A stretch of DNA of 64,000 bases from Gemmataceae bacterium (GCA_019636445.1 JAHBXO010000029.1:1-64000), one strand, 5' to 3'; positions 26,205 to 37,501 are shown, counted from the first letter of the stretch. The notes: generated from the letters alone by a model not told the origin. Program-made: numbers and translations.

Positions 26205-29200
26205 ATGAGCCAGCCTATCGCGCGGTCGTTCGGTCGCGTGCCGATGTGGAAGTTGCGGCGGTGGTTGCCGGCGGTATTCGCGGCGGGCGTGGCCGTGCCG
26301 GCGTTGGCCCAGGCGCCCGCGCCGGAGGGGAAGCCCGCGGCGGTGGTGCCGACCAAACTCGCCGAAGTGCCCAAGCCGCCCGAGGTGAAGGCGGAGCTTC
26401 CCGAGAAGACCGTGTCGATGAACTTCTCCGCGACGCCGTGGAACCAGGTTCTCGACTGGTTCGCCAAGGAGAGCGGCCTCGTGATGATCGGCACGACGCT
26501 TCCCACGGGCAGCGTGACGATCAAGACCGATTCGAGCAAGAAGTACACGATCCCGCAGGTCGTGGACCTTTTGAACCGCTCGCTGGCGCTGCAGAAATTC
26601 ATCCTCCTGCGCATCGACTCGACGACGTTCACCCTTTGCCCGGCGGACGAGAAGATTCCGGACCAGTACATCCAGCGGATTCCCAAGGAGGATCTCGCCA
26701 AGAAAGGCTTCACCGAACTGGTCCAGGTGGCGATCCAGTTGAAGACGCTCAACGCCGAGGAAATCCTCGACCAGGTGAAGCAGCGCAAGGGGATCTTCGG
26801 CGACGTCAAGGCGATCGGTTCCAACCAGTTGCTCTTCACGGACACCGCGGGCAACATCCGCGTCATCATCGAAGACCTGCTGAAAAACGATAACGCGCAC
26901 GGCGACTCGCTGACGTACACGTGCAAGTACATCCGCGCGTCGGAGGCGGCGGACAACCTCACTAAGCTGCTCAGCGACGCGAGCACGAACGTGCAGGCCG
27001 TCACGCCGACGCCCAGTTTCGGACAATTCGGCCCCGGCGGGTTCGACCCCCGGAGCATGCCGGGCGGCGGGTTCGATCCGCGCAGCAGCGGCCGCGACCG
27101 CAACACGATCTCCAGCCGGTTCCGCACCGTGCAGATCACGGTGCAGGAGAAGTTCAACACGATCATGATCACCGGCCCGTCGGACAAACTTGCGACGGCG
27201 GAAAAACTGTTGAAGGAGTTGGACGTCTCCCGGCCGGGGCAGAAGGAGTACGTGCCCGGGGAGCCGACGCTCAAGATCTACGCCGTGCCGGCGAAGAGCG
27301 CCGACGCCCTCGCGAAGATCCTGAACGAGAGCTACGGCACGTCCAAACTCGTGCGCATCGCCGCGATCCCGGGCAAGGACGAGATCATGGTCCTCGCCCC
27401 GATGACCGATCACTTCGACATCTCCCTGAAGATTCGTGGCGACGGCACCGGCGACGTCCGCACCGAGACGAAACCGGAGGTTCTCGAAATCACGTCCGGT
27501 CGTGACCCCAAGGAATTGTCGGACGCAATCAAAAGGCTTGTGCCGGACCTCGGCAGCGGCCCGCTTATCGACATCCGCACCGAGCCGACTCCGGCGATCA
27601 TTGTCAAAGGAACAGCGGCGCAGATCGAGGAAGTCAAAAAAGCCAAGCAGTTGTACGACCCGTCCGGTCCGGCGACCGGGATTGGCGGTAACATCCGCGT
27701 CATCAGCGTGGACGGCGCGAGCGCGGCGACGGTGGCCGAGTTGCTCGCGGACACGCTCACGAAAATGGGCAAGCCGGTTGAGCTGCGCGGCGTCGAGCCG
27801 CGAACCGCGCCGATGCCCGCGCCAATGCCGGCACCCGCTCCGCGCCCCGGCGCGACGCCGCCCCCGCCGGAACGGAAGAGCGGTTTGACATTGCCGCCGG
27901 CCGGACCGCGCCAGGTCCGCGCCCAGATCGTCGACCCGGCCGCCGCGCCGAAGTCCGATCAGAAACCCGTCACGATCACCGTCATCGGCAGCAAGATCAC
28001 CATCACCGGCGAAGACCCGATCGCCGTGGAGACGGCCAGCCAGCTCGCGCGGCTCGTGCTCAGCCAGGGCAAGGTCGTCGATGAATCGCGGTTCGATGTG
28101 ATTCGGCTGAAGAACGCGAGCGCCGAGGAAGCCGCGAAGGCGATCACGGAGGTGTTCAACGGCCCGCAGCAGCCCCAACAACAGGGCGGCGGCGGTCGAG
28201 GCGGCGGTGGCGGCGGATTCAACCCGTTGCAACTCCTTGGCCAGTTCGCCGGTCTCGGGGCGACCGCACCGGCCAACCCGAGCGCGAACCGCATCCGCGT
28301 CGTCGCCGAGAAGCAGAGCAATTCCATCATCGTCGTGAAAGCGTCGCCGCTGGATCTGCTCACCATCAAGAAGCTTCTCGAGCGCGCCATCGACAGCACG
28401 CCCGACATCGACAGCGCCAACGCGATCAAGACCTGGATCATCCCGCTCCAGCACCAGAACGCCGAAACGCTTGCCGCGACTCTTCAAAGCGTCTACGCGA
28501 ACCTGACGCAGGCGCAGCGCGGCGGGCGCAGCACGCAGGTGCAATTGGGTGCCTTCCCGTTCCCGATTCCGGGCGGCGGGGGCGGCGGCAACCAGCAGGC
28601 ACCTCCGCCGCTCTCCATCGGCACCGATTCGACGACGAACAGCATCGTGTTGAACTGTAACGAAGCGATCTACCGCGACGTGGAGAAGACGATCAAGGAC
28701 CTGGACGACGCGGCGAAGGATTCGACCGACATCGTCAAGGTCGTCTCGCTCGACGGCGTCGATCCGCTCATCGTGCAGCAGGCGATCGACGCCATGACGG
28801 GCACGACGCGCCCGACGACTGGTCAGGGCCGTACCGGTGGCGGCTTTGGCGGTTTCGGCGGCGGCGGTAGCCCGTTCGGGGGCGGCGGCTTCGGCGGTGG
28901 CGGCAGCCCGTTCGGGGGCGGCGGCTTCGGCGGCGGCGGCTTCGGCGGTGGGGGAACCCGCGGCTTCGGTGGTTTCGGCGGAGGCAACACTGGCGGCACC
29001 CGCGGCTTCGGCGGCGGGGGCAACACTGGCGGCGGGCGCGGCAACACCGGCGGTGGGACCCGCGGCGGCGGACGCGGCGGACGCAGCCAGAGATCGGACG
29101 ACCCCAGCCTGGACGGCGGCGGAGGGCGCGATTTTTTTGAAGACCGGGACATGGATGTCCCTTCGGCCCGCTCGACGCTCTACGATCCTGAATCCGACCT

Positions 29201-32200
29201 GACCGAACGCGAACAACACGAGGCTCGCCTGCGCCAGGTGCAGGCCACCGTTCCCGTCCCGGCGGCTCAAGCGCAGCCGGGGCAGACCCCGCCGCCTGCC
29301 GGCCAGCCGGTGCCCGAGATCGCCGCGCCGTCCGGCACGGTGCAGGTGCAGGTGATTGAAGGCACCAATCAAATGGTGATTCGCGCCCGCAATCAGGAAG
29401 ACCTGAACAAGATCCTGAACCTGATCGAGTTCATCAAGAAGCAGATCCCCGGTTCGGAGATTGAATTGCGGGTCGTGCCCCTGAAGAACCAGGACGCGAC
29501 CAGCCTCGTGAACCTGCTCAACACGATCTTCTCGCGCGTCAACCTCGGATTGAACACGACCTCGCTAGTCGCCGGCCAGCAACGCACCGGCGGCTTCGGC
29601 GGCATTGGAGGCTTCGGAGGCCAGCAAACGCAGGGGGCCGTTTCCATCGGCTCCGTGTTCATGCTGCCCCTCCCACGGCAGAACTCCATTATCGTCGCCA
29701 CGCCCAAGGCGCAGATGGAGAAGATCCTCAAGGAGATCGAACGGTTCGACGTGCCGAACACGCTCGCGCCGAAGTCGTTCAGCCTGAAGCGAGGCTCGGC
29801 GCAGATCGTCGCCCAGCAGATCCAGAATTTCTTCAACCAGCGTTACCCGGGCGAGTCGCTGCAGCAGAACCAGATTCGCGTGAGCTTCGACGCCAACACG
29901 AACACCGTGTTCGTGCAAGCCGGGGCGGCGGACATGAAGGACATCGAGGATTACATCCAGCAGATCGAGACCGGGACGAACGGTGCGATCAACGAGTTGA
30001 AGATCTTTCGGCTGAAGTACGGCTTCGCGGATGAAGTCTCGCAGATCCTCATCACGGCGCTCACGGGCGGCGTGCTGAATCCGGCCGTGTCCGCGACGAG
30101 CACCGGTGTGCCGGGCGGCGCGACCGGGCAATCGCCGTTCGCCACGGGCGGCGGGGGTGGCGGGTTGAACCAGATTGGCGGGGGTGGCGGCCTGCAGCAG
30201 GGCGGCCTCGGCCAGGGCGGCCTCGGACAGCAGGGCGGCCTGGGCCAGCAAGGTGCGAACCGCGCCGGGCAGACCGGCCTCACGACCAAGACCACCTCGC
30301 TGCGCTTCTACAGCGCCGTCGACGGCAAGATCACCGAGACCGGCTACCGCGAGGATGTGCACATCACGCCCTCCACCAGCATCAACGGCCTCGTCGTCTC
30401 CGCGCCGGAGAAGACGATGCGCCTCATCGAGAAGTTGCTCGAGGAGTTGGACGTGCCCTCGGCCGCAAAGGCGGACGTGAAGGTCTTCACGCTCAAGAAG
30501 GCCGACGCGACCACCACGGCCACGCTGCTGACGAATCTGTTCGGTTCGCGGACCGCAGGCGGCGGAGTCGGTGGCGGCCTGAACCAGTTGCTCGGCGGAC
30601 AGGGCGGACTCGGCGGACTCGGCGGCAACCAGACGAACCGGCCGATCCTCACCCTCACCGGCGACGTGTCCGAAGGCGCCACCCTGCTCGACCTGCGCCT
30701 CTCCGTGGACACGCGCACGAACTCCATCATCGTCGCCGGTGGCCAGAGCGACCTCGACACGATCCGCGCCATTGTCACGCGGCTCGAGGACACCGAGGCG
30801 CAACAGCTCCAGACACGCGTCTACAAGCTCCGCAACGCCGCCGCCGCGGACGTCTCGACGGCCGTGCTCACGTTCCTCCAGCAAAAGATCCAGATCGAAA
30901 CGAACGTGCAGGCCGCGTCCGCGTTCCAGCAACTCCAGCGCCAGGTCTTCTTGCAGCCGGAGCCGGTGTCGAACACGATCCTGATCGCGTCGAACCCGAT
31001 CTACTTCCAGGAGATCGCGAACCTCATCGAAAAGGTCGACGCGCCGCCGCTGCAGGTGTTCGTGCAGGTGCTCATCGCCGAAGTCCAGTTGCGGAACAAC
31101 CAGGAATTCGGTGTAGAAGTCGGGCTGCAAAGCCCCGTCCTGTTCGCGCGGAGCCAGACGACGACCGGGCCGGGCACGCCGGGCTTCAACTTCAACACGA
31201 CGGCCGCGCTGCCGAACGCCACCGTCGCCGATCGCGGCAACGTCGGCTTCCAGGGCCTCGGCAATCTCGGCGTCGGCCGCTCCGGCTCCACCGGCGTCGG
31301 CGGATTCGTCTTCTCCGCCGCCAGCGATACCTTCAGCCTGCTCATTCGGGCACTCAAGGCGCAGAACCGCGTCGATGTGCTCAGCTACCCGCAGATGAGC
31401 CTCACCGACAACCAGACCGGCTTCTTCCAGGTCGGCCAGAACTTCCCCATCCCGACCGGCATCACGCAGAACGCGACGACCACGCAACAGGGGGTCGAGT
31501 ACATCCCGATCGGCATCACGCTCCGCGTGACGCCCCGCATCAACCCCGACGGCAAGGTGCTGATGCGCGTCGAACCGCAGATCACCAACCCCTCGCCGAC
31601 GCTGATCAACGTTGGCAACGGCCAGACCGCTACGGCCTTCGACACGCAGACCGTGCAGACGACCGTCCTCGCCTCCGATGGCGAGACGATCATCCTCGGC
31701 GGCCTCATCACCCGCCGTGACAATCGGGCCGAGAACAAGATCCCGGTCCTCGGCGACATCCCGTACCTTGGCAGCGCGTTCCGCTACCGCACGCAGGCGC
31801 AGGAACGGCGCGAGCTGATCTTCATCGTCACGCCGCACATCCTGCGTTCGGAAGCCGACCGCGCCCGCATCGCGGCCGAGGAAGCCCGCAAGATGCACTG
31901 GTGCCTGCCGGAAGTGCAGGGCGTGCACAGCTACGGTGCCGACGTTCTGAGCGGCAAAAACCCGTACGAGGCGCCGAGCGCGCCGGCGTTCGGCTTGCCG
32001 ACCACCACGATGGTGCTGCCGAGCCAGGGCAACACGTCCTTGCCCGCAGGCGTCGCGCCGGATGGCATCGTCATCAGCCCGCCCGGCGTGAATCCGGAAC
32101 CGTTCCCGCAATCGCTGCCCGGCGGCGTGGTGCCGGATACGAACGGCGTACCGCCCCAAAGCCGGCTGATCCCGGCGATGGACGACAAACCGACCACGCC

Positions 32201-32486
32201 CGTTGCCCCGGCGACCGTGTCCGTGCCCGTGGCGGCGAACTACCCCGGTACGGTGCCCGCCGGTTGGGCGCCGATCCTGCCCGTGAACCATCAAGTGCCG
32301 ATGGTGCAGCCGCGCAGCGTGAACACCGCGGCCGTGTCGGCGATGTTTTCGTCGCCGCAGACACCGGCAGTACCACAAGCGCCTGCGAAGCCGTCGAACG
32401 CCACGACGCCGCCAAACCTGTTCCCGGACACCTCTAAAAAGCAACCCACGGAAGGGAAGCAGCAATGGGACGTTTTCAAGCGTTGA
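26205..32486 (+). CDS. gspD: Giant type II secretion secretin GspD with about 13 ring-building repeats
   Basis: About 2093 residues, roughly three times a normal GspD. A signal peptide (1-37, ending PALAQA) is followed by an N0-like domain (about 68-140) and then about thirteen KH-like N1/secretin_N units, each with a strand like DVKVFTLKKADATTTATLL, starting near residues 169, 235, 353, 423, 495, 629, 742, 842, 1086, 1188, 1264, 1424 and 1536. Gly-rich linkers lie at about 878-965 and 1310-1350. The secretin barrel domain starts near 1613 (VFVQVLIAEVQL) and contains VEYIPIGITLRVTPRIN and VPVLGDIPYLG-type gate motifs, ending VTPHILRS. A Pro-rich tail of about 200 residues follows. ATG 26205 is chosen for its GGGGGA site and signal peptide. 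Confidence 0.9.
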   Translation: MSQPIARSFGRVPMWKLRRWLPAVFAAGVAVPALAQAPAPEGKPAAVVPTKLAEVPKPPEVKAELPEKTVSMNFSATPWNQVLDWFAKESGLVMIGTTLPTGSVTIKTDSSKKYTIPQVVDLLNRSLALQKFILLRIDSTTFTLCPADEKIPDQYIQRIPKEDLAKKGFTELVQVAIQLKTLNAEEILDQVKQRKGIFGDVKAIGSNQLLFTDTAGNIRVIIEDLLKNDNAHGDSLTYTCKYIRASEAADNLTKLLSDASTNVQAVTPTPSFGQFGPGGFDPRSMPGGGFDPRSSGRDRNTISSRFRTVQITVQEKFNTIMITGPSDKLATAEKLLKELDVSRPGQKEYVPGEPTLKIYAVPAKSADALAKILNESYGTSKLVRIAAIPGKDEIMVLAPMTDHFDISLKIRGDGTGDVRTETKPEVLEITSGRDPKELSDAIKRLVPDLGSGPLIDIRTEPTPAIIVKGTAAQIEEVKKAKQLYDPSGPATGIGGNIRVISVDGASAATVAELLADTLTKMGKPVELRGVEPRTAPMPAPMPAPAPRPGATPPPPERKSGLTLPPAGPRQVRAQIVDPAAAPKSDQKPVTITVIGSKITITGEDPIAVETASQLARLVLSQGKVVDESRFDVIRLKNASAEEAAKAITEVFNGPQQPQQQGGGGRGGGGGGFNPLQLLGQFAGLGATAPANPSANRIRVVAEKQSNSIIVVKASPLDLLTIKKLLERAIDSTPDIDSANAIKTWIIPLQHQNAETLAATLQSVYANLTQAQRGGRSTQVQLGAFPFPIPGGGGGGNQQAPPPLSIGTDSTTNSIVLNCNEAIYRDVEKTIKDLDDAAKDSTDIVKVVSLDGVDPLIVQQAIDAMTGTTRPTTGQGRTGGGFGGFGGGGSPFGGGGFGGGGSPFGGGGFGGGGFGGGGTRGFGGFGGGNTGGTRGFGGGGNTGGGRGNTGGGTRGGGRGGRSQRSDDPSLDGGGGRDFFEDRDMDVPSARSTLYDPESDLTEREQHEARLRQVQATVPVPAAQAQPGQTPPPAGQPVPEIAAPSGTVQVQVIEGTNQMVIRARNQEDLNKILNLIEFIKKQIPGSEIELRVVPLKNQDATSLVNLLNTIFSRVNLGLNTTSLVAGQQRTGGFGGIGGFGGQQTQGAVSIGSVFMLPLPRQNSIIVATPKAQMEKILKEIERFDVPNTLAPKSFSLKRGSAQIVAQQIQNFFNQRYPGESLQQNQIRVSFDANTNTVFVQAGAADMKDIEDYIQQIETGTNGAINELKIFRLKYGFADEVSQILITALTGGVLNPAVSATSTGVPGGATGQSPFATGGGGGGLNQIGGGGGLQQGGLGQGGLGQQGGLGQQGANRAGQTGLTTKTTSLRFYSAVDGKITETGYREDVHITPSTSINGLVVSAPEKTMRLIEKLLEELDVPSAAKADVKVFTLKKADATTTATLLTNLFGSRTAGGGVGGGLNQLLGGQGGLGGLGGNQTNRPILTLTGDVSEGATLLDLRLSVDTRTNSIIVAGGQSDLDTIRAIVTRLEDTEAQQLQTRVYKLRNAAAADVSTAVLTFLQQKIQIETNVQAASAFQQLQRQVFLQPEPVSNTILIASNPIYFQEIANLIEKVDAPPLQVFVQVLIAEVQLRNNQEFGVEVGLQSPVLFARSQTTTGPGTPGFNFNTTAALPNATVADRGNVGFQGLGNLGVGRSGSTGVGGFVFSAASDTFSLLIRALKAQNRVDVLSYPQMSLTDNQTGFFQVGQNFPIPTGITQNATTTQQGVEYIPIGITLRVTPRINPDGKVLMRVEPQITNPSPTLINVGNGQTATAFDTQTVQTTVLASDGETIILGGLITRRDNRAENKIPVLGDIPYLGSAFRYRTQAQERRELIFIVTPHILRSEADRARIAAEEARKMHWCLPEVQGVHSYGADVLSGKNPYEAPSAPAFGLPTTTMVLPSQGNTSLPAGVAPDGIVISPPGVNPEPFPQSLPGGVVPDTNGVPPQSRLIPAMDDKPTTPVAPATVSVPVAANYPGTVPAGWAPILPVNHQVPMVQPRSVNTAAVSAMFSSPQTPAVPQAPAKPSNATTPPNLFPDTSKKQPTEGKQQWDVFKR
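28838..29090 (+). repeat. Glycine-codon tandem repeat within gspD
   Basis: Short imperfect repeats of GGCGGCTTCGGCGGTGGC-type units encode GGFGGGGSPF, GGNTGG and related motifs for about 80 residues. The region probably forms a long flexible linker between ring domains. A second, shorter tract encoding GGLGQ repeats lies at about 30140-30255. Confidence 0.7.
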
Positions 32487-33316
32487 TGCTGGCGGCGGCC
32501 GCCATCGCCCCGGCGACGGGGTGCATGACGGCCAAGCCGATGCAGGTGGAACGCCTGAACCAGACGCTCAAGGAAGTGATGCCGGCGTCGACCGTGACGC
32601 CGGCGGCCGCGCCCAAGACGCCGCCGGCGACGCAATTCGCCGCCGCGTGGCAGACCAAGCTCGGGCAACTGCCCGACCCGACGAAGAACGGCGTGATGAA
32701 TTCCGGCATCGTCGGCCAGGTCTTCCTGTACACCGACAAGTTCGCCGCCGCCGACATCGTCGGCACGCTGACCGTAGTGGCGAACGACTCCACCGACCGG
32801 CCCAACGGCCAGCCGGCGAAGCAGCCGAACGTCTGGCACTTCGACGCTGCCACCCTTAAACGCATGGTGGTGAACGACGACCGGTTCGGTAAATCGGTCG
32901 CGTTGTTCCTGCCGTGGCCCGAGGAATGGACCGACGTGAACCGCCTCTACGTGCAGGCGCGCTACGACCAGCCGAACAGCTACACGATCTACGCGCCGCC
33001 CGCCACCGTCACGCTCGACTTCTTCACGACGGCACAACACCAGACTGCGCACTCGTCGGCGCGCCTGCCGGCCGGACAGATGTCGGTGCCGGACCCGAAG
33101 TTGCTGATGCAGAACGCGAAGGGCGCCGGCCCGGCTCCTGCGATCCCCGTCGCCGCGACCACGCCGATTCAGCAGGCGAACTACGCCGCGAGTTGGCCGA
33201 CCAACCTCGGCGCACCGCCGCCGGCTTCGCCCCCGACGGCTCCAGCCAACGGCTTGGCCGCACCGCCGGCCGGGGAAGTCAAGGAATTCCAGCGGACGGT
33301 CATCCCGCGCCGCTGA
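32465..33316 (+). CDS. Putative lipoprotein of the type II secretion operon
   Basis: 283 residues. The N-terminus MGRFQALMLAAAAIAPATGC ends in a lipobox-like ATGC, so Cys20 is probably lipidated and the protein membrane-attached. The middle (about 75-200) is a beta-rich domain with GQVFLYTDKFAAADIVGTLTVV and WPEEWTDVNRLYVQARY; the rest is Ala/Pro-rich. I do not recognise the family. Its start overlaps the 3' end of gspD by 22 bases, so it is co-translated with the secretin, and a pilotin-like role in placing the secretin is a reasonable guess from context only. Confidence 0.75.
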   Translation: MGRFQALMLAAAAIAPATGCMTAKPMQVERLNQTLKEVMPASTVTPAAAPKTPPATQFAAAWQTKLGQLPDPTKNGVMNSGIVGQVFLYTDKFAAADIVGTLTVVANDSTDRPNGQPAKQPNVWHFDAATLKRMVVNDDRFGKSVALFLPWPEEWTDVNRLYVQARYDQPNSYTIYAPPATVTLDFFTTAQHQTAHSSARLPAGQMSVPDPKLLMQNAKGAGPAPAIPVAATTPIQQANYAASWPTNLGAPPPASPPTAPANGLAAPPAGEVKEFQRTVIPRR

Positions 33317-33337
33317 CACCGATTCAACCGGGTCGAA

Positions 33338-34699
<1,362 letters not shown>

Positions 34700-34749
34700 G
34701 GAAGCCTCCCCCGGACATGGCGGCCTGATCTCCGCCGCGTGTCGACCGT

Positions 34750-35511
34750 TTATCCCACGGCGTTCGGCACATCCAACTTGAAACGCTGTTCACCGATTTG
34801 AAATTTGCAACTGCCGCGAACTTCCCATTGGACCTGCCGGAGCCAGATGCCGTTCACGGTGTTCTGGTTCTCGAACCACCAGCGGGCGTCCTCGTCTCGG
34901 TAAAGGCGTGCGTGTTTCGGATCGGTGAACGGGTCGTCCGGCCGGCCAATGGTACAATCCGAGTCGCTGCCGATCCAATACTCGGGATAAACCAGTTGCA
35001 GTTTCATCGCCGGCTGACCGCCGACCAGTTCGACGAGCGACGGGTAACGGATGCGAAACTCCTGGCCCTGGTAGCGGGTCTTGGCGACACGCGGTTCGTC
35101 GGGCACGAAGTCGTCCGGTTCCGTCTCGTCCATCGGCATTTCGAAGCGATAGCGGCCGCCGCCGATCAGAAACTCCGAACCGTTATCCAGCGGCCCGCGA
35201 CGGATGCGGACGAAGAGCCCGTTGGTGCTTTCAAGATCGGTGATGACCCAGCGGTATTCGCGACCGAACGCCTGTCGGGTGATCTCGATGTGCTTGCCGG
35301 AAATGAGATCGTCGTTCGCAAGGACCAGGTCGCCCTCGGCGCGGCCGACGGTGAACTTCTCGCCGCGCAGACGGAAGGTCTCGCCGGATTCCTTTCCATC
35401 GTCACACACCGTGAGGACGGCGACGGGGGGACGGTGCGTGGGTTGGAATGGTTTCACACCGGCGGTCTTGCCGGGTTGGTCGGCGTCGCGGTTGGTGTCG
35501 GCGGGGTTCAT
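34750..35511 (-). CDS. Double FHA-domain protein
   Basis: 253 residues. Two phosphothreonine-binding FHA-like domains can be seen: the first (about 40-125) has VGRAEGDLVLANDDLISGKHIEI and DLESTNGLFV, the complete GR/SxxH/NG set; the second (about 175-253) has IGSDSDCTIGRPDDPFTDPKHARLY and NTVNGIWL, with the Ser of SxxH changed. ATG 35511 is chosen because it overlaps the stop of the upstream kinase gene by 4 bases (ATGA); the longer open frame shadows that kinase. It should bind threonine-phosphorylated partners, most simply the neighbouring kinase. Confidence 0.88.
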   Translation of the reverse strand: MNPADTNRDADQPGKTAGVKPFQPTHRPPVAVLTVCDDGKESGETFRLRGEKFTVGRAEGDLVLANDDLISGKHIEITRQAFGREYRWVITDLESTNGLFVRIRRGPLDNGSEFLIGGGRYRFEMPMDETEPDDFVPDEPRVAKTRYQGQEFRIRYPSLVELVGGQPAMKLQLVYPEYWIGSDSDCTIGRPDDPFTDPKHARLYRDEDARWWFENQNTVNGIWLRQVQWEVRGSCKFQIGEQRFKLDVPNAVG

Positions 35512-37430
35512 GGGTTCGCTTCGGGTGGGGCCGGCGGTTCGTCGTCTTCGCCAGGCTCGGCGGCGGCGGAACGGCTGAGGAAGACCGCGATCCCGGCTCC
35601 GACGCCTAGGACGACAAGGAACGCCACGACCATCAGGATGCGGGTGTCCACGAAGAGCACGCTGGAGGACAGCCCCAGCAACCACGAGAGCAGGAACGAG
35701 GCGATCCACCAATTCCGGCGCGACCACCGCGTGACCGGCGCTTTCGGCGGTGCCTCCGTCGGCGTCGGCGGAGTCGCTCGGGTCAGCCCGATGACGATGG
35801 CGAAGAGCGCGACGATCGCCGGCAGTTCCAGCAGGAAGAACGAGGGGTGGCTGGTCGACGATTTACTCGAAACGTCGCTGCTCGATTTCGTCGAAGCGGT
35901 TTTCGTGGTCGAACTCTCCGAACTGGATTTCGCGTCGCCGTGGAACTCGGCCGCGATACCGGCGACGAGGAGCAGGAAAACCAGTTGCGAATAGCCCCAG
36001 ATCAGCCACCAGACGACCTTCGACAGATTCACCGGTTTGCGGGGCTGCGGCTCGCGACGGCGACGGCGTACCGGACGGTCGTCGTCCCCGTCGTCCACTC
36101 GCGTGGTGCGGGCCCTCTGGTCGTCGGAATTCGCCTTCGTATCGGCACCGGGCGCGGCGGCCGTCGACGGTTCGCCCGGCGAAGACTTGTCGGTCGATCG
36201 GCTTTTGTCCGGTGCAACGGCCGGGATCGCCTCGGCCTTGCCGAGGTCCGGCAGGTCTTTCCGCTCGGCGGGCCGTGCCACCGGCACCGCGGTCTTCGAT
36301 GGCATCGACGTCGCAGGTGCCGGGATCGCCTTCGCGACCGGCACGCCCAGAGGTCTCGTCGAACCGGTCCCCGGCTTGATCTCGCCGGATCGTTCGTTGT
36401 CTTCCTCCAGCAGGATGATCGGTTGCGGGCCGGTGCCGGTCGGGGCGGTACCCCCCTTCAGGAACGGCGTAAGCGCCACCACCACTTCCGCCGGCGTCTG
36501 ATAGCGCTTTCCCGGCTCCTTCGCCATCATCTTGCCAACGATGTTGGCCAATTCCACCGGCACCTCGGGCCGCACCAGATTCAGCGGCTTCGCCGTCTTG
36601 AAGACGTGCGCCTCCTGCAATTCGAACTCGCTGCGTCCGCGGAACGGCGGCTCCCCCGCGAGCAGGTAATAGAGCGTGCAGCCGAGGCTGTAGAGGTCGG
36701 CGCGGATGTCGGCACTGGACGCGTCGCGGATCTGCTCCGGGGCCACATACTCCGGCGTCCCGAGCATCTTCCCCATACCGGTGAGGCCGGTATTGATCTC
36801 CTCGTCTTCGCTGCGGGCCTTGGCGAGGCCGAAATCCAGAATCTTGACCGTGTGCTTCTTGCCGTTCTTGTTGAGGATCAGGTTCGAGGGCTTGATGTCG
36901 CGGTGGACGAGTCCGTTCTCGTGCGCGTGTTGGAGACCGCGGGCAACTTGGTGGATGTAATACGCGGCGTTCGTGACGGCGAGTTTGCCGCTGGTCTTCA
37001 CGAGCTTGGAGAGGTCGTCGCCGGGGACATACTCCATGACGAACACCAGAAATTCGCCGATCTGGTGGCTGGTGTACGCGGTGACGACATTGGTGTGATT
37101 CAACCGCGCGGCGGCTTGCATTTCGCGGGTGAATCGTTCGATCGCGCTGGAGCGATGCAAGCGCTCGGTCTTGATGACCTTGATGACGACGTTTCGGTTG
37201 AGCGGGATGTCCTTCGCCAAGTAGACAAGGCCCATGCCGCCGGCGCCGAGTTCCTTGAGAATCTCGTACTGCGTGAGCGTGAGCAGTTCGGGCGGCAAGG
37301 ACAGCGACTTCGACGGCGAGGACGGGAAACTCGGCGGCGGCGCATCCTGGGACGGCAGGTACGTCTCGGTGAGGTTCGGCACGCCCTCGGCTTCCGACGG
37401 TTTCGACGGATCGTTCGGCGGCGGTGGCAT
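35508..37430 (-). CDS. Membrane-anchored Hanks-type Ser/Thr protein kinase
   Basis: 640 residues. A Pro/Ser-rich N-terminus precedes a complete PknB-like kinase domain (about 55-325): glycine loop LGAGGMGLVY (61-70), Lys84, Glu103, HRDIKPSN (176-183), DFG (199-201) and APE (230-232). A disordered Ala/Pro/charged linker of ~160 residues follows, then about four membrane segments at the C-terminus (around 485-510, 550-570, 588-610 and 612-632). This kinase-inside, multi-TM tail layout is frequent in planctomycetes. It overlaps the FHA gene, its likely binding partner, and follows glgB by 71 bases. Confidence 0.92.
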   Translation of the reverse strand: MPPPPNDPSKPSEAEGVPNLTETYLPSQDAPPPSFPSSPSKSLSLPPELLTLTQYEILKELGAGGMGLVYLAKDIPLNRNVVIKVIKTERLHRSSAIERFTREMQAAARLNHTNVVTAYTSHQIGEFLVFVMEYVPGDDLSKLVKTSGKLAVTNAAYYIHQVARGLQHAHENGLVHRDIKPSNLILNKNGKKHTVKILDFGLAKARSEDEEINTGLTGMGKMLGTPEYVAPEQIRDASSADIRADLYSLGCTLYYLLAGEPPFRGRSEFELQEAHVFKTAKPLNLVRPEVPVELANIVGKMMAKEPGKRYQTPAEVVVALTPFLKGGTAPTGTGPQPIILLEEDNERSGEIKPGTGSTRPLGVPVAKAIPAPATSMPSKTAVPVARPAERKDLPDLGKAEAIPAVAPDKSRSTDKSSPGEPSTAAAPGADTKANSDDQRARTTRVDDGDDDRPVRRRRREPQPRKPVNLSKVVWWLIWGYSQLVFLLLVAGIAAEFHGDAKSSSESSTTKTASTKSSSDVSSKSSTSHPSFFLLELPAIVALFAIVIGLTRATPPTPTEAPPKAPVTRWSRRNWWIASFLLSWLLGLSSSVLFVDTRILMVVAFLVVLGVGAGIAVFLSRSAAAEPGEDDEPPAPPEANP

Positions 37431-37501
37431 GGCTTCGGCCGGTAAGTGTGCGTGGTACCTTTATCTTCCGGGGCGGTCGGGTAAACGTCAACGCGCCGTC
37501 C

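Noticed and set aside
28838..29090. Regular repeats that might be read as a CRISPR-like or tandem satellite array
   Set aside because: The units are in frame, encode Gly-rich linker residues and have no spacers of constant length.
29565..32465. Very long open frame antisense to gspD (and another at 26091-29372)
   Set aside because: Arg/Leu/Val-rich, no recognisable domain, and explained by GC-rich codon use of the secretin on the other strand.
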